DNA from: an uncultured Corynebacterium sp.
Lineage (GTDB): Bacteria > Actinomycetota > Actinomycetes > Mycobacteriales > Mycobacteriaceae
Length of the DNA: 64,000 nucleotides
NCBI GenBank assembly: GCA_943914465.1
Contig: CALUCD010000002.1
Location: 248,001 to 312,000 of the forward strand
Direction of reading: 5' to 3'
Part shown: positions 27,385-35,016 of the stretch, in pieces
Layout: each line of letters starts with the position of its first letter
How positions within the stretch are numbered: the first letter of the stretch is position 1
Program-made: the position numbers and the translations under genes
The notes under the pieces: generated by a model
What the model was told of the DNA's origin: nothing
What the model saw: only the letters and a program-made list of their open reading frames with translations
The model's database searches: none

Positions 27385-28493
27385 AAGAACTCCACCTTGT
27401 CCATATCCGGCTCAAGCCCCAAGCCCGGACCGTCTGGCAGACGCAGCATGCCCTCCTCGTAAACGAGATCCTCGGTGGTGTACGACTGCTCTAGCAGCAG
27501 CGGACCGAACAGTTCAGAACCGAAATTAATCGCCGGTGTGGCGCACGCGAAATGCAGCGAGGCGGCAGTGCCGAACGGCCCCTCGAGCGAGGTCGCTCCA
27601 TGGCAGGCCAGGCCCGCAGCCTCCGCAATTGCCGCTGTCTTCTTCGACTCGATGAGCCCGCCGAGCTTGGTGGTCTTAATCGCCACTACGTCCGCAGCCT
27701 GGGCGCGGACCACCGCCAGCGCATCTGCGGGTGAACATACAGATTCATCCGCCATCACCGGCACCCCGATCCGGGTGGTGATCTCGCGCAGGGTATCCAA
27801 CTCGTGTGCGGGTGTTGGCTGCTCAAACAGCTCCACGCCAGCGTCAGCCAATTTGGGGAGGTAGCGCAAAGCGGTGAGGCGATCCCACCTGGCGTTGATG
27901 TCAATACGCAAGCCCACATTGCCGGCCAAGGCACCTGCGAGTTCGGTGATGCGCGCGGTATCACGCATCGGATCACCTGCGCCCATCTTCAACTTGAACG
28001 AGCGGGTGCCCATGGAGCCGATGCGCTGCTCAATTTCTGAAAGCGCCTCATCCAACGGCGACACCCCGAGCGCCCAGGTGACTTCAATCTCGTCGCGCGC
28101 ACGCCCACCCAGCAGATCACGCACCGGAATACCAAGCGCCCGCGCCCATGCGTCGTGCATCGCCACATCGCAGGCAGCTTTGGCAAAGCGCATGTTCGCC
28201 ACCGCGCCTTCGAAATCGCGCACAATGCCGACGAGCTCATTGACCTCACGGCCCTGCATGATCGGAGCAAGATACTTCTCGACGATCACCTGCATCGTCT
28301 CCGCCGACTCCCCACCCCACCACGGCCCGCCGGGCACCACACCCTCACCGTAGCCAGTGACACCGCCTGCAAGACCCACCTCAACCAGAAGGATCGGCTG
28401 GGAAGTGGCCGTAAACGTCGCAAACCCATGAGGACGAAACAGCGGAACGTCCAACAGACGGGTAGAAACATGGTCAATGTGCAAATCGCTCAT
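27372..28493 (-). CDS. catB: Muconate cycloisomerase (CatB)
   Basis: 373 residues from ATG 28493, preceded by AAGGGGG. This is an enolase-superfamily enzyme that converts cis,cis-muconate to muconolactone in the catechol branch of the beta-ketoadipate pathway. All active-site residues of the muconate lactonising subgroup fall at the classical numbers: Lys167 and Lys169 (FKLKMG), Asp198 (DIN), Glu224 (LFEQP), Asp249 (MADES) and Lys273 (IKTTK). That agreement favours CatB over other MLE-type racemases. catA and catC are not nearby. pcaJ and pcaI lie upstream on the same strand, 89 nt away, with a small CACATCATGTG dyad (28530-28540) in the gap. Confidence 0.9.
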   Translation of the reverse strand: MSDLHIDHVSTRLLDVPLFRPHGFATFTATSQPILLVEVGLAGGVTGYGEGVVPGGPWWGGESAETMQVIVEKYLAPIMQGREVNELVGIVRDFEGAVANMRFAKAACDVAMHDAWARALGIPVRDLLGGRARDEIEVTWALGVSPLDEALSEIEQRIGSMGTRSFKLKMGAGDPMRDTARITELAGALAGNVGLRIDINARWDRLTALRYLPKLADAGVELFEQPTPAHELDTLREITTRIGVPVMADESVCSPADALAVVRAQAADVVAIKTTKLGGLIESKKTAAIAEAAGLACHGATSLEGPFGTAASLHFACATPAINFGSELFGPLLLEQSYTTEDLVYEEGMLRLPDGPGLGLEPDMDKVEFFTRA

Positions 28494-28582
28494 GGCTAGC
28501 CCCCTTGAAGTTCTTTGAAGTTGTAACGACACATCATGTGAAAAGTTTGCCCGACCCCACAACGTTACTGACGCAGTGGTTA

Positions 28583-29254
28583 CTACGTGGCCTCATCGGT
28601 GGTGTATTCGTTTCCGCCGCTGCGAACATCGAACGGCGCTTCAGTTGCCGCGCGCACGGAATCGAGGATTTCACCCGGAGCCAGCGCGGTGAGCGTTAAG
28701 CCCTGTTTGTCGTCAACGTTGAACACGGCAAGGTTCGTAATGATCAGGTCCACGCACTTCGCCCCGGTCAGCGGCAAGCGGCATTCCGGCACTACCTTGG
28801 AGCTTCCGCTTTTCGACGTATGCTCCATCATCACAATGACCCGCTTGGCACCATGCACCAAGTCCATCGCCCCGCCCATGCCCTTGACCACCTTGCCCGG
28901 AATCATCCAGTTGGCCAGGTCACCGTACTGAGAGACCTCCATGGCGCCGAGCACCGCAACGTCGATCGCGCGCGATCGGATCATGCCGAAGGAGGCAGAT
29001 GAGGAGAAGAACGTCCCGCCGGGGGCGATGGTAATAGTCTCCTTCCCAGCGTTGATCACCTGCGGGTCCACCTCGTCATCTTTGGGGTACGGGCCTACAC
29101 CGAGAACGCCATTTTCAGAGTGCAAGACGACCTCGATGCCCTCAGGCAGATAACCCGGGATCAGCGTTGGCATACCGATGCCCAGGTTGACGTACTGTCC
29201 GTTTTCCAACTCGAGCGCTGCCCGAGCCGCCATTTCTTCACGTGTCCACCCCAT
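28583..29254 (-). CDS. pcaJ: 3-oxoadipate CoA-transferase subunit B
   Basis: 223 residues, the beta subunit of a class I CoA-transferase. It has NLGIGMPTLIPGYLP and the catalytic-glutamate motif HSENGVLGVGPYP; the Glu forms the enzyme-CoA thioester. SGSSKVVPECRLPLTG lies towards the C-terminus. Together with PcaI it moves CoA from succinyl-CoA to 3-oxoadipate. The ATG directly follows the pcaI stop (TAA-ATG), so the subunits are translationally coupled. A SCOT-type acetoacetate transferase is the alternative; the catB neighbour and the IclR remnant favour pca. Confidence 0.85.
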   Translation of the reverse strand: MGWTREEMAARAALELENGQYVNLGIGMPTLIPGYLPEGIEVVLHSENGVLGVGPYPKDDEVDPQVINAGKETITIAPGGTFFSSSASFGMIRSRAIDVAVLGAMEVSQYGDLANWMIPGKVVKGMGGAMDLVHGAKRVIVMMEHTSKSGSSKVVPECRLPLTGAKCVDLIITNLAVFNVDDKQGLTLTALAPGEILDSVRAATEAPFDVRSGGNEYTTDEAT

Positions 29255-29998
29255 TTATTTGCTCACCGTCCTGAACGCAATTCCTGTCTCCTGGGGGCCG
29301 ACCTCCACGACCCGGTCCACATAAATCCCCGGCAGGTTGACCTCGTGTGGTGCGAGCTCATCCACCACCTTTTCCGCCTGCACAATGGTGATGCGGCCAG
29401 CGACAGCAGCGTCAGGGTTGAAGTTCTGAGCCGTCTTTTCAAACACGAGATTGCCAAAGCGATCCGCCTTCGCCGCGTGCACGAACGCATAATCCGGTGT
29501 CAGTGCCTCTTCCATCATGTACTGCTCACCACCAAATTCGCGCAGTTCCTTCGGCTTGGCGTACTCCGCGATCGTCCCATCTGGGTTGTAGCGGGTGGGA
29601 ATGTCACCGGTCGCCAGCGGTGTTCCCACCCCAGCCTTGGTGTAAAAAGCTGGAATGCCAGCCCCACCCGCGCGCAAGCGCTCGGCGAGGGAGCCTTGCG
29701 GCGTGAACTCCACCGTCAACTCACCCTCAAAGTACTGGCGCGCGTACTCCTTGTTTGTGCCGAGGTAGGAGCCGATGGAGCGGGAAATTCGCTTGTCTGC
29801 AAGCAACAGGCCGAGGCCGAACCCGTCAGCGCCGAGGTTATTCGAGATGATCGTCAAATCGCCCGCGCCCTGCTGACGAAGTGCGTCAATGAGGCGGGTC
29901 GGAACACCAACGGGCCCGAAGCCCCCCACAGCGATCGAGACACCGTCACCAATATCCGCGACCGCGTCGTTCGCCGAGGAAACCACCTTATTTATCAT
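29255..29998 (-). CDS. pcaI: 3-oxoadipate CoA-transferase subunit A
   Basis: 247 residues from ATG 29998 (MINKVVSSANDAVADIGDG). The family motif GGFGPVGVPTRLIDAL is at about residues 22-37. LADKRISRSIGSYLG and AFVHAAKADRFGNL are also typical of the alpha subunit. A longer frame to 30145 would run through a region that encodes an antisense IclR remnant, so I reject it. Paired with pcaJ immediately downstream. In C. glutamicum pcaIJ is divergent from pcaRFDO; here only a 3' scrap of an IclR regulator gene remains on the plus strand and the rest is absent. Confidence 0.87.
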   Translation of the reverse strand: MINKVVSSANDAVADIGDGVSIAVGGFGPVGVPTRLIDALRQQGAGDLTIISNNLGADGFGLGLLLADKRISRSIGSYLGTNKEYARQYFEGELTVEFTPQGSLAERLRAGGAGIPAFYTKAGVGTPLATGDIPTRYNPDGTIAEYAKPKELREFGGEQYMMEEALTPDYAFVHAAKADRFGNLVFEKTAQNFNPDAAVAGRITIVQAEKVVDELAPHEVNLPGIYVDRVVEVGPQETGIAFRTVSK

Positions 29999-30021
29999 GG
30001 CGGCGAGTTTAACGGTGCATT

Positions 30022-30174
30022 TACGGCGCCACCGGAGAGACGATTGCAGCGGTGAATGTGTCGGCCCATGCGGCAACGTATCAGCATGAGGAGGTCGTCG
30101 ATACGCTGCTGCCCACATTGCGCACAACCGCGGCGGCGATCTCACGCGAGGCCGCTACCGCTGACGCGCGCTAG
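30022..30174 (+). pseudogene. 3' remnant of an IclR-family regulator gene (PcaR-like)
   Basis: After an in-frame TAA at 30010-30012, the frame encodes about 50 codons beginning YGATGETIAAVNVSAHAA and ending LPTLRTTAAAISREA...R before TAG 30172-30174. GATGETIAAVNVSAHA followed by an LLPTLRxTAAAI helix is the typical C-terminal end of the IclR effector domain. No DNA-binding domain is present. Its position divergent from pcaIJ is where pcaR lies in C. glutamicum. I infer that the regulator's N-terminal 200 residues were deleted and the present pcaI upstream region abuts the fragment. Confidence 0.72.
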
Positions 30175-30204
30175 GCTACACGCAGCCGCGACTCGCTCAC
30201 CGCG

Positions 30205-30233
30205 TTGACGCGCCTCGAGCGCACCGCGATACT
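30205..30233 (+). promoter_or_regulatory. Promoter for a leaderless transcript of 30241-30585
   Basis: TTGACG (30205-30210), a 17-nt spacer and GATACT (30228-30233) lie 7 nt before the ATG at 30241. No ribosome-binding site precedes the ATG, so transcription probably starts at or next to the start codon. Confidence 0.6.
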
Positions 30234-30240
30234 CGTAGAC

Positions 30241-30585
30241 ATGAATGCTTCCGGGAGGGACTACGCCCTGGGCGGGATCCTGATTGTCATCGCTGCTGCC
30301 GCCTTTACCTTTCTCAGCGGCCAGACTGCAGTATTCACCGGTATCGCCGCAGCCATCGCGGGCGCGGTGCTCATTCTCCGCGGCATCCAAGCAAACAACG
30401 ACTCTGGTCAAGACTTACGTCAACGTGAGCTCGACGCCAATGGGTTTTACCCCGAGCACGATCTTGACGGCCAGTTTGATTCGAACGTCGATTGGGACGC
30501 CCACTATCAGCGCGACTTAGGTGGGCAATCGGGTGGGCCGGCCAGCGGGAGGTTCGGCACCGATGGGCCCGGCGAGCCCCGCTGA
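30241..30585 (+). CDS. Small membrane protein of unknown function
   Basis: 114 residues from ATG 30241. Two adjacent hydrophobic segments (about residues 9-28 and 30-47: ALGGILIVIAAAAFTFLSG, TGIAAAIAGAVLILRGI) are followed by an acidic, glycine-rich soluble tail (DLRQRELDANGFYPEHDLDG). I do not recognise the family. The gene sits between the pcaR remnant and the antiporter, with a strong leaderless-type promoter directly upstream, which supports it being expressed. It converges on the antiporter gene with a 21-nt gap. Confidence 0.65.
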   Translation: MNASGRDYALGGILIVIAAAAFTFLSGQTAVFTGIAAAIAGAVLILRGIQANNDSGQDLRQRELDANGFYPEHDLDGQFDSNVDWDAHYQRDLGGQSGGPASGRFGTDGPGEPR

Positions 30586-30606
30586 GATCGCCGGCTCGCC
30601 GCGTCG

Positions 30607-32211
30607 TCAGTCTTCTTGCTTTCGACCGATGACTTGCTGGGGACTCGCAAGCGCTGAGCGTTCGCTCGCGATCGCGATGCGGTCGAGTTCATCGAGCACC
30701 GCGTCCACATCCGCGGGGTTGTAGCGACGTTCGACGCGGGCTTTCTGCAGCTCAGCGGTGGCAGCTTCGAGCGCGACCTGCTGCATCTCAGCCGCTGCGG
30801 TTCGGGCTCGAGCCAATGCTTGCCGACGCTCTTTGGCGCCCTCCGGGTCACTCGTGCGCCTTTCGGCAAGCACGCCCAACCACTCCTGCACCATCGCGTA
30901 CGACTCCGGTGCGAGCTCCGACCCGCGTTCCTGCACAGCCCGCCGCGCAGCCGTATAGGCGCGGTCATTGAGCTCCGCGTTGACTTTGTCGCCGTTAGCA
31001 TCAGGCCCGGCATCGAGGTTGAGCTTGCCCACCAACCACGGCAAGAGCAGACCCGGAATCACCATCGTGAAGGTCAGCACGCTCAGCGCAATCACGGAAA
31101 GCTCGTGCTGGTACTGCGTCGTACCAGCAGGAATTGACAACACGAGCGCCAAGGTGACAAGGCCGCGCATCCCGGCCCAGGTCATGAGTAGCACTTCCTG
31201 CATACGCAGCGGGGCAACGTCTCTGCGATTGAGCCGTTTTTTGATCATGTACAGCACCCACATACAGGCAAAACGCACCGCGAATGCGACAATCGAGAGC
31301 ACGAGCCCGATGCCGACAGCTTCCCAGACCATGGTCCCGGCGTCATCAATCCCCTCGCGCACGCTCATACCAATCAGACCGAACGCGACACCAGTGAACA
31401 GCAACTCAACCGTTTCCCAGAACGAGTGGCCCGAGAGACGGTCCTCGGCGGTGAACGGCGCGCGCGAAGACATTTCGACGGCCGCAATAACGATCGCGAT
31501 AACACCCGACGCGTGAATCTCCTCCGCCGCAATAAAGATCGCGAACGGCAAGACCCACGTGAACGCGGTGCGGATGACGGAATCATGGACCCTACTGACG
31601 AACAGCGCCGCCAAACGGCCAACGACAAGGCCGATAATCACGGCGACCGTAGCGGAGTACAGGAATTCAAGCGCGCCCCCGCCGAACTCGACCTCCCCGC
31701 CAGCGACAAGCGCGGTCAACGCCACATTGAATGCGACGATAGACGCCGCGTCATTGAACAGGCCCTCAATCTGCAGCGTGCCGGTGATGCGCTTCGGAAT
31801 ACCGGCTGAGCCCGCGACCGCGTCGACAGCCACCGGGTCCGGCGGGGCGATCGCCGCCGCCAGCACCATCGCCGCCGCAAGACCGATCCCGGGCATGAGC
31901 CACATCGCCGTCGCCGTCAACGCCGCGATAGTGAGGAACACCAGCACCACCGACATGACGAGCACCACGTGCACCTGCGCGCGGATCATCCCCCAGCTCG
32001 TGCGGCGGGCCAAGGACCACAACAGCGGCGGAAGGAAGATCGGCAGGATGAGGTGCGTGTCCAGGCGCACCGTCTCAATACCGGGAATGAACAGCACCGG
32101 GGCGACGATGATGGTCAGCAGCGCCGGCCACGGAAGACCGGTGCGCTCGCCGATCGCAGCGACAAAGACGGTGGCAAGCAAAAGGCCAATGATGGCGACG
32201 AAAACTGTCAC
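30607..32211 (-). CDS. Na+/H+ antiporter, CPA1 (NhaP) family
   Basis: 534 residues with about twelve to thirteen membrane segments over residues 1-410 and a cytosolic charged C-terminal helix region (about 420-534, Ala/Arg/Glu-rich, probably coiled coil). The ion-binding type motifs of CPA1 exchangers are visible: AAAIAPPDPVAVDAV, LFNDAASIVAFNVAL and TWAGMRGLVTLAL. Proposed role: monovalent cation/proton exchange and pH or salt homeostasis. The start ATG 32211 gives MTVFVAIIGLLLATVFV. It is monocistronic by position. A 754-nt repeat-rich gap lies upstream. Confidence 0.88.
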   Translation of the reverse strand: MTVFVAIIGLLLATVFVAAIGERTGLPWPALLTIIVAPVLFIPGIETVRLDTHLILPIFLPPLLWSLARRTSWGMIRAQVHVVLVMSVVLVFLTIAALTATAMWLMPGIGLAAAMVLAAAIAPPDPVAVDAVAGSAGIPKRITGTLQIEGLFNDAASIVAFNVALTALVAGGEVEFGGGALEFLYSATVAVIIGLVVGRLAALFVSRVHDSVIRTAFTWVLPFAIFIAAEEIHASGVIAIVIAAVEMSSRAPFTAEDRLSGHSFWETVELLFTGVAFGLIGMSVREGIDDAGTMVWEAVGIGLVLSIVAFAVRFACMWVLYMIKKRLNRRDVAPLRMQEVLLMTWAGMRGLVTLALVLSIPAGTTQYQHELSVIALSVLTFTMVIPGLLLPWLVGKLNLDAGPDANGDKVNAELNDRAYTAARRAVQERGSELAPESYAMVQEWLGVLAERRTSDPEGAKERRQALARARTAAAEMQQVALEAATAELQKARVERRYNPADVDAVLDELDRIAIASERSALASPQQVIGRKQED

Positions 32212-32316
32212 GAGCCGCTATGTTACGCGGGGTCTGGGGTAGATAACCCCTCGCGACGGTGTGGCGCAAGGTGCCGGCGCTTCGGTGCCGCTAGCCCTCC
32301 CAACGAGCCGGTGCCA

Positions 32317-32404
32317 CTAGCCCAGGATTGCGGTCAGTCACAATCGCCACACCCGAGCTGGACGTTTACCTGGGGCTGGTTCCCGGATTTTCATCCTGGG
32401 CTAG
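32317..32404. repeat. Partial composite inverted-repeat element, copy B
   Basis: CTAGCCCAGGAT (32317-32328) and ATCCTGGGCTAG (32393-32404) are the two inner arms of the family, 88 nt end to end, so its inner spacer is 64 nt against 54 in the complete copies. Outer arms are not preserved. Confidence 0.75.
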
Positions 32405-32483
32405 CAGATCAAGCTCGTTGTGCTCGCCGCAATCTCACCGTGCCTTTGGGGACCAACCCGCTTTATCCGCGCGCTGACAATCT

Positions 32484-32522
32484 AGTTGTTTCAGGGTTGT
32501 TTCAAACAACTCTGAAACAACT
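32484..32522. repeat. 39-nt near-perfect palindrome in a GTTGTTT array
   Basis: Two 19-nt arms around a single C differ only by one G-T wobble position. Each arm contains GTTGTTT twice (32485 and 32496; AAACAAC at 32504 and 32515), 11 bp apart. Further copies are AACAACT at 32528 and GTTGTTT at 32582 and 32592. It could be a multimeric operator, an iteron-like site or a hairpin. Confidence 0.7.
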
Positions 32523-32658
32523 GGGCCAACAACTCCCCGAAAAACTGTACGGAAAACATCACGTTTGCGCGGGTGAACATAGTTGTTTGGAGTTGTTTAT
32601 TACTCACTGCGTGATTCTTGGGCACCGCGCCACATGATGATGGCACCGGTAGCCGTGA

Positions 32659-32853
32659 TCAGCACGCGACGAGTGCCGACAGACGCGTGCACCACATTGT
32701 GAGACCGAGGAAGGACACGACGTAGGGGCCAAGGAAGTCGATGGTGACGGCAACACCCGGCAGGAGCCGCGCGATGGCGGCGTAGACCATCGCGCTCATC
32801 ACGCCCGTGGCCACGCCGTACACCACGATGTTGATGGCGCGGGCGCGGGTCAT
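32659..32853 (-). CDS. Possible small membrane protein or fragment
   Basis: A 64-residue frame from ATG 32853 (MTRARAINIVVYGVATGVM) with two hydrophobic stretches (INIVVYGVATGVMSAMVYAA; VAVTIDFLGPYVVSFLGLTM). No ribosome site is evident, and a GTG start about 16 codons upstream is possible. I do not recognise the family. It may be the remaining end of a larger membrane protein gene. It is divergent from the AAA+ ATPase. Confidence 0.35.
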   Translation of the reverse strand: MTRARAINIVVYGVATGVMSAMVYAAIARLLPGVAVTIDFLGPYVVSFLGLTMWCTRLSALVAC

Positions 32854-32921
32854 GTCACCTAGCTCCGGCCGGAACAGCACTGCCGTGATCACTGCCGCAG
32901 TCGCGACACACCCAGCGCAAG

Positions 32922-32956
32922 ATAGTAAAAATAGTAAAGATAGTAAGAAATAGTAA
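32922..32956 (+). repeat. Four ATAGTAA repeats in the leader of the AAA+ ATPase gene
   Basis: ATAGTAA occurs at 32922, 32931, 32940 and 32950 (9-10 bp period). The last copy runs into the AAGGAG ribosome site (32955-32960) before ATG 32966. The array is in the right place to change transcription or translation of the ATPase, by copy-number change or protein binding. Confidence 0.75.
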
Positions 32957-32965
32957 GGAGCGAGG

Positions 32966-34147
32966 ATGCCCGCGAGCCAAGGACGCCCAAGGAACCCCTT
33001 CACCCCGACGGTTGGGAAGACACCCGTGGTGCTCGCGGGACGCGATGAGTTTCTCCGCGACTTCGACGCTGCCATCCAAGACGGGCCGGGGAGCCACGAA
33101 CGTATCTCCATCATCACCGGCCCGAGGGGTGTGGGCAAGACTGTTTTGCTAAATGAATTCGAGGCAGTCGCAAAATCTCACGCCTGGCACGTGATCTCCG
33201 AAACCACGACGCGCAGCTTCAACGATCGCATCCGCGACCGCGCGTTCAACCTCGTGCAGGAACTTTCCGACGAGCCCAAGCGCCGTCTATCCGGAATCAA
33301 ACTTCCCCACCTCGGATTTGACACAGAGTCTATTCCCGTATATTTTCCCACCCCAACGTTGCGATCAGTGCTCAATGAGCTCTTTGATCGCCAGGCGGAA
33401 ATTGACGCCCGCCTCGGCCAGGAACCAGTTGGTTTGCTGATCACCTTGGACGAGCTGCACTACGCCCACATGGACGAGATCGTTGAATTCGGCACCACAA
33501 TCCAGCACCTCGTCAGGGAGGATCGAGAGATCGCCGTCGCCATGGCAGGCATCCCTGGTGCTGTGAAACCGCTTCTCGCTGCCGACAAGGGACGTAACCC
33601 GGTGACCTTCTTGCGCCGCGCAAACCGAATCGAAACGGGCATGGTGCACGTCGATGCAGTTCGGCAAGCTCTGGAGCAAACAACCGCGGCAGTTGGGGTC
33701 GATTGGACGGCGGAGGCTTTAGCCATTGCCGCCAAGGCATCGGGCGGGTACCCCTTCATGATCCAATTGGTAGGCCAACACGCTTTCCGTAATTCCAGCG
33801 GCTCTGTGATTGACGTGGAGTCGGTTGAACGCGGCATAGGGGATGCAAGGCGCAAGCTGGGGCAACTTGTCCACGAACCGTCACTTGAGGATCTCTCAGA
33901 AGTTGACCGCACATTTCTCACGGCCATGTCTTTTGACGACGGCCCCTCCCGCATGTCCGACATCGCAACCCGGATGGGGGTGGACGCGCAATACGCCGGA
34001 AATTACCGGAAGCGCCTTATCGACGCGGAGATGATCCGCGCAACGTCACACGGTTACGTCGACTTCGAGCTGCCTTATATGCGGGAATATCTCCGCGCTC
34101 ACCCGGCATCTGATGCGATGGAACAGTTCTCAATCTGGCCCGAATAG
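32966..34147 (+). CDS. ORC1/Cdc6-like AAA+ ATPase with winged-helix C-terminus
   Basis: 393 residues. Walker A is GPRGVGKT (52-59), Walker B LLITLDELHY (157-166), with a sensor-type VAMAGIPGAV. The C-terminal 80 residues (LSEVDRTFLTAMSF, MSDIATRMGVDAQYAGNYRKRL) read as a winged helix-turn-helix, so the protein resembles STAND/ORC1-type ATPases widespread in actinobacteria and often found in accessory DNA. The partner and function are unknown; DNA binding or nucleotide-dependent regulation is inference. AAGGAG directly precedes the ATG. The tandem repeats in its leader and a more AT-containing composition than the cell-wall genes suggest horizontal acquisition. Confidence 0.75.
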   Translation: MPASQGRPRNPFTPTVGKTPVVLAGRDEFLRDFDAAIQDGPGSHERISIITGPRGVGKTVLLNEFEAVAKSHAWHVISETTTRSFNDRIRDRAFNLVQELSDEPKRRLSGIKLPHLGFDTESIPVYFPTPTLRSVLNELFDRQAEIDARLGQEPVGLLITLDELHYAHMDEIVEFGTTIQHLVREDREIAVAMAGIPGAVKPLLAADKGRNPVTFLRRANRIETGMVHVDAVRQALEQTTAAVGVDWTAEALAIAAKASGGYPFMIQLVGQHAFRNSSGSVIDVESVERGIGDARRKLGQLVHEPSLEDLSEVDRTFLTAMSFDDGPSRMSDIATRMGVDAQYAGNYRKRLIDAEMIRATSHGYVDFELPYMREYLRAHPASDAMEQFSIWPE

Positions 34148-34163
34148 CGTTGGTAGGTACAGG

Positions 34164-34400
34164 TCAGACCTGATCGAAAAACTCCACCGTGGCGCCATCA
34201 ATGACCTTCGACGGGACACCGATCTTCCCCTGAGACCTGATATCTGCGTATCCATCCAGCGAGTCGCGGTAGGCGAGGAACTGCTTCAGGTTACGGATAT
34301 CGGTGATATCTGAGAGCTCAGCGGCATCAAACTTCTCGATCACTTTGGCGCAGTGCGGGCACTGCGGGTGTACGAAAATTTCAGCAGCACGTGGTTCCAT
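34164..34400 (-). CDS. Small glutaredoxin/thioredoxin-fold protein (CPHC)
   Basis: 78 residues. The N-terminal EIFVHPQCPHCAKVIEKF has a CPHC active site, and GVPSKVI near residue 62 has the cis-proline of the thioredoxin fold, in a protein of glutaredoxin length. Probable thiol-disulfide oxidoreductase of unknown substrate. A CPHC site is commoner in DsbA-type proteins than in classical CPYC glutaredoxins. No signal peptide, so cytosolic. It lies downstream of the TetR gene with 21 nt between and could be its operon partner. Confidence 0.7.
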   Translation of the reverse strand: MEPRAAEIFVHPQCPHCAKVIEKFDAAELSDITDIRNLKQFLAYRDSLDGYADIRSQGKIGVPSKVIDGATVEFFDQV

Positions 34401-34421
34401 ATGTCCGACGATACAAGGAAG

Positions 34422-34994
34422 CTAGACACCGAGAATCAAGCGCAGACCTGCGCGGAGATCTCCAACAACGCGATCCGCCTCCGGTTCGCCAGCCCTCACG
34501 TTGTCGATGGTCAGACCGTTCACCAACGCCGTGATCAGTCGCGCTTTGCGCTCAGCTTCCGCCCTGTCACCGAGGACCTCTACAACTGCTTTCTGGAAGT
34601 CGTCGAGCACCTGACTATAGAGGTCAGCTATCCAATCGCGCGTTGCCGAGGCGGATCCGTAGGTGACCCAGATCACTGCGTCCTCGAGCCGCTCGCCGCC
34701 GAGGGGAAGCAGCTCCGAAAGCCGCACGACCCAGGCCTCGAATTCGTCGTCCGGTATTGACGCCCTGCTCACGCGGGCGGTCTGCCGCTGAATGGAGCGA
34801 ATGAATGCGTGCGCGAGCAGGATCTCTTTATTCGGGGCATGGTACTGCACAGATCCCGCAGCGAAACCAGACTCCTTGGCCACCTCGCGCACGCTCACAG
34901 CGTCGAGGCCGCGGGAAGCGATGATCCTGATGGTCGCATCCGCAATGGAAGCGGACGATCCCGAGAACTGGTGGTCGAGCGAAAAGTCATTCAT
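34422..34994 (-). CDS. TetR-family repressor
   Basis: 190 residues from ATG 34994 (MNDFSLDHQFSGSSAS); a frame to 35039 would overlap the operators and is unlikely. The N-terminal helix-turn-helix is ATIRIIASRGLDAVSVREVA followed by KESGFAAGSVQYHAPNKEIL, typical TetR. The ligand domain is not assignable. It is divergent from the GAP-family membrane protein gene, and the 84-nt gap contains two copies of a palindromic 10-mer (35020-35048), so it probably represses both itself and that gene. Confidence 0.85.
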   Translation of the reverse strand: MNDFSLDHQFSGSSASIADATIRIIASRGLDAVSVREVAKESGFAAGSVQYHAPNKEILLAHAFIRSIQRQTARVSRASIPDDEFEAWVVRLSELLPLGGERLEDAVIWVTYGSASATRDWIADLYSQVLDDFQKAVVEVLGDRAEAERKARLITALVNGLTIDNVRAGEPEADRVVGDLRAGLRLILGV

Positions 34995-35016
34995 AGTTGC
35001 ACGCAAGCCTAGTCTG

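Larger units (their letters stand above)
32212..32965. other. Repeat-rich, partly AT-rich intergenic segment
   Basis: This 754-nt gap holds repeat copy B (32317-32404), a 39-nt palindrome with a GTTGTTT array (32484-32598), a possible small minus-strand membrane ORF (32659-32853) and the ATAGTAA tandem array (32922-32956) just before the AAA+ ATPase start. GGTGCCGCTAGCCC (32285-32298) and GGTGCCACTAGCCC (32310-32323) are also a direct repeat at the edge of copy B. The density of different repeats marks it as a hot spot of rearrangement or integration. Confidence 0.6.

Noticed and set aside
28497..28506. CTAGCCCCCTTG resembling a composite-repeat arm upstream of catB
   Set aside because: It is explained by the AAGGGGG ribosome site plus spacer; no partner arm at the right distance.
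32286..32300. GCTAGCCCTCC as a further repeat copy
   Set aside because: Only seven bases agree with the arm and no complementary arm follows; kept only as a direct repeat next to copy B.
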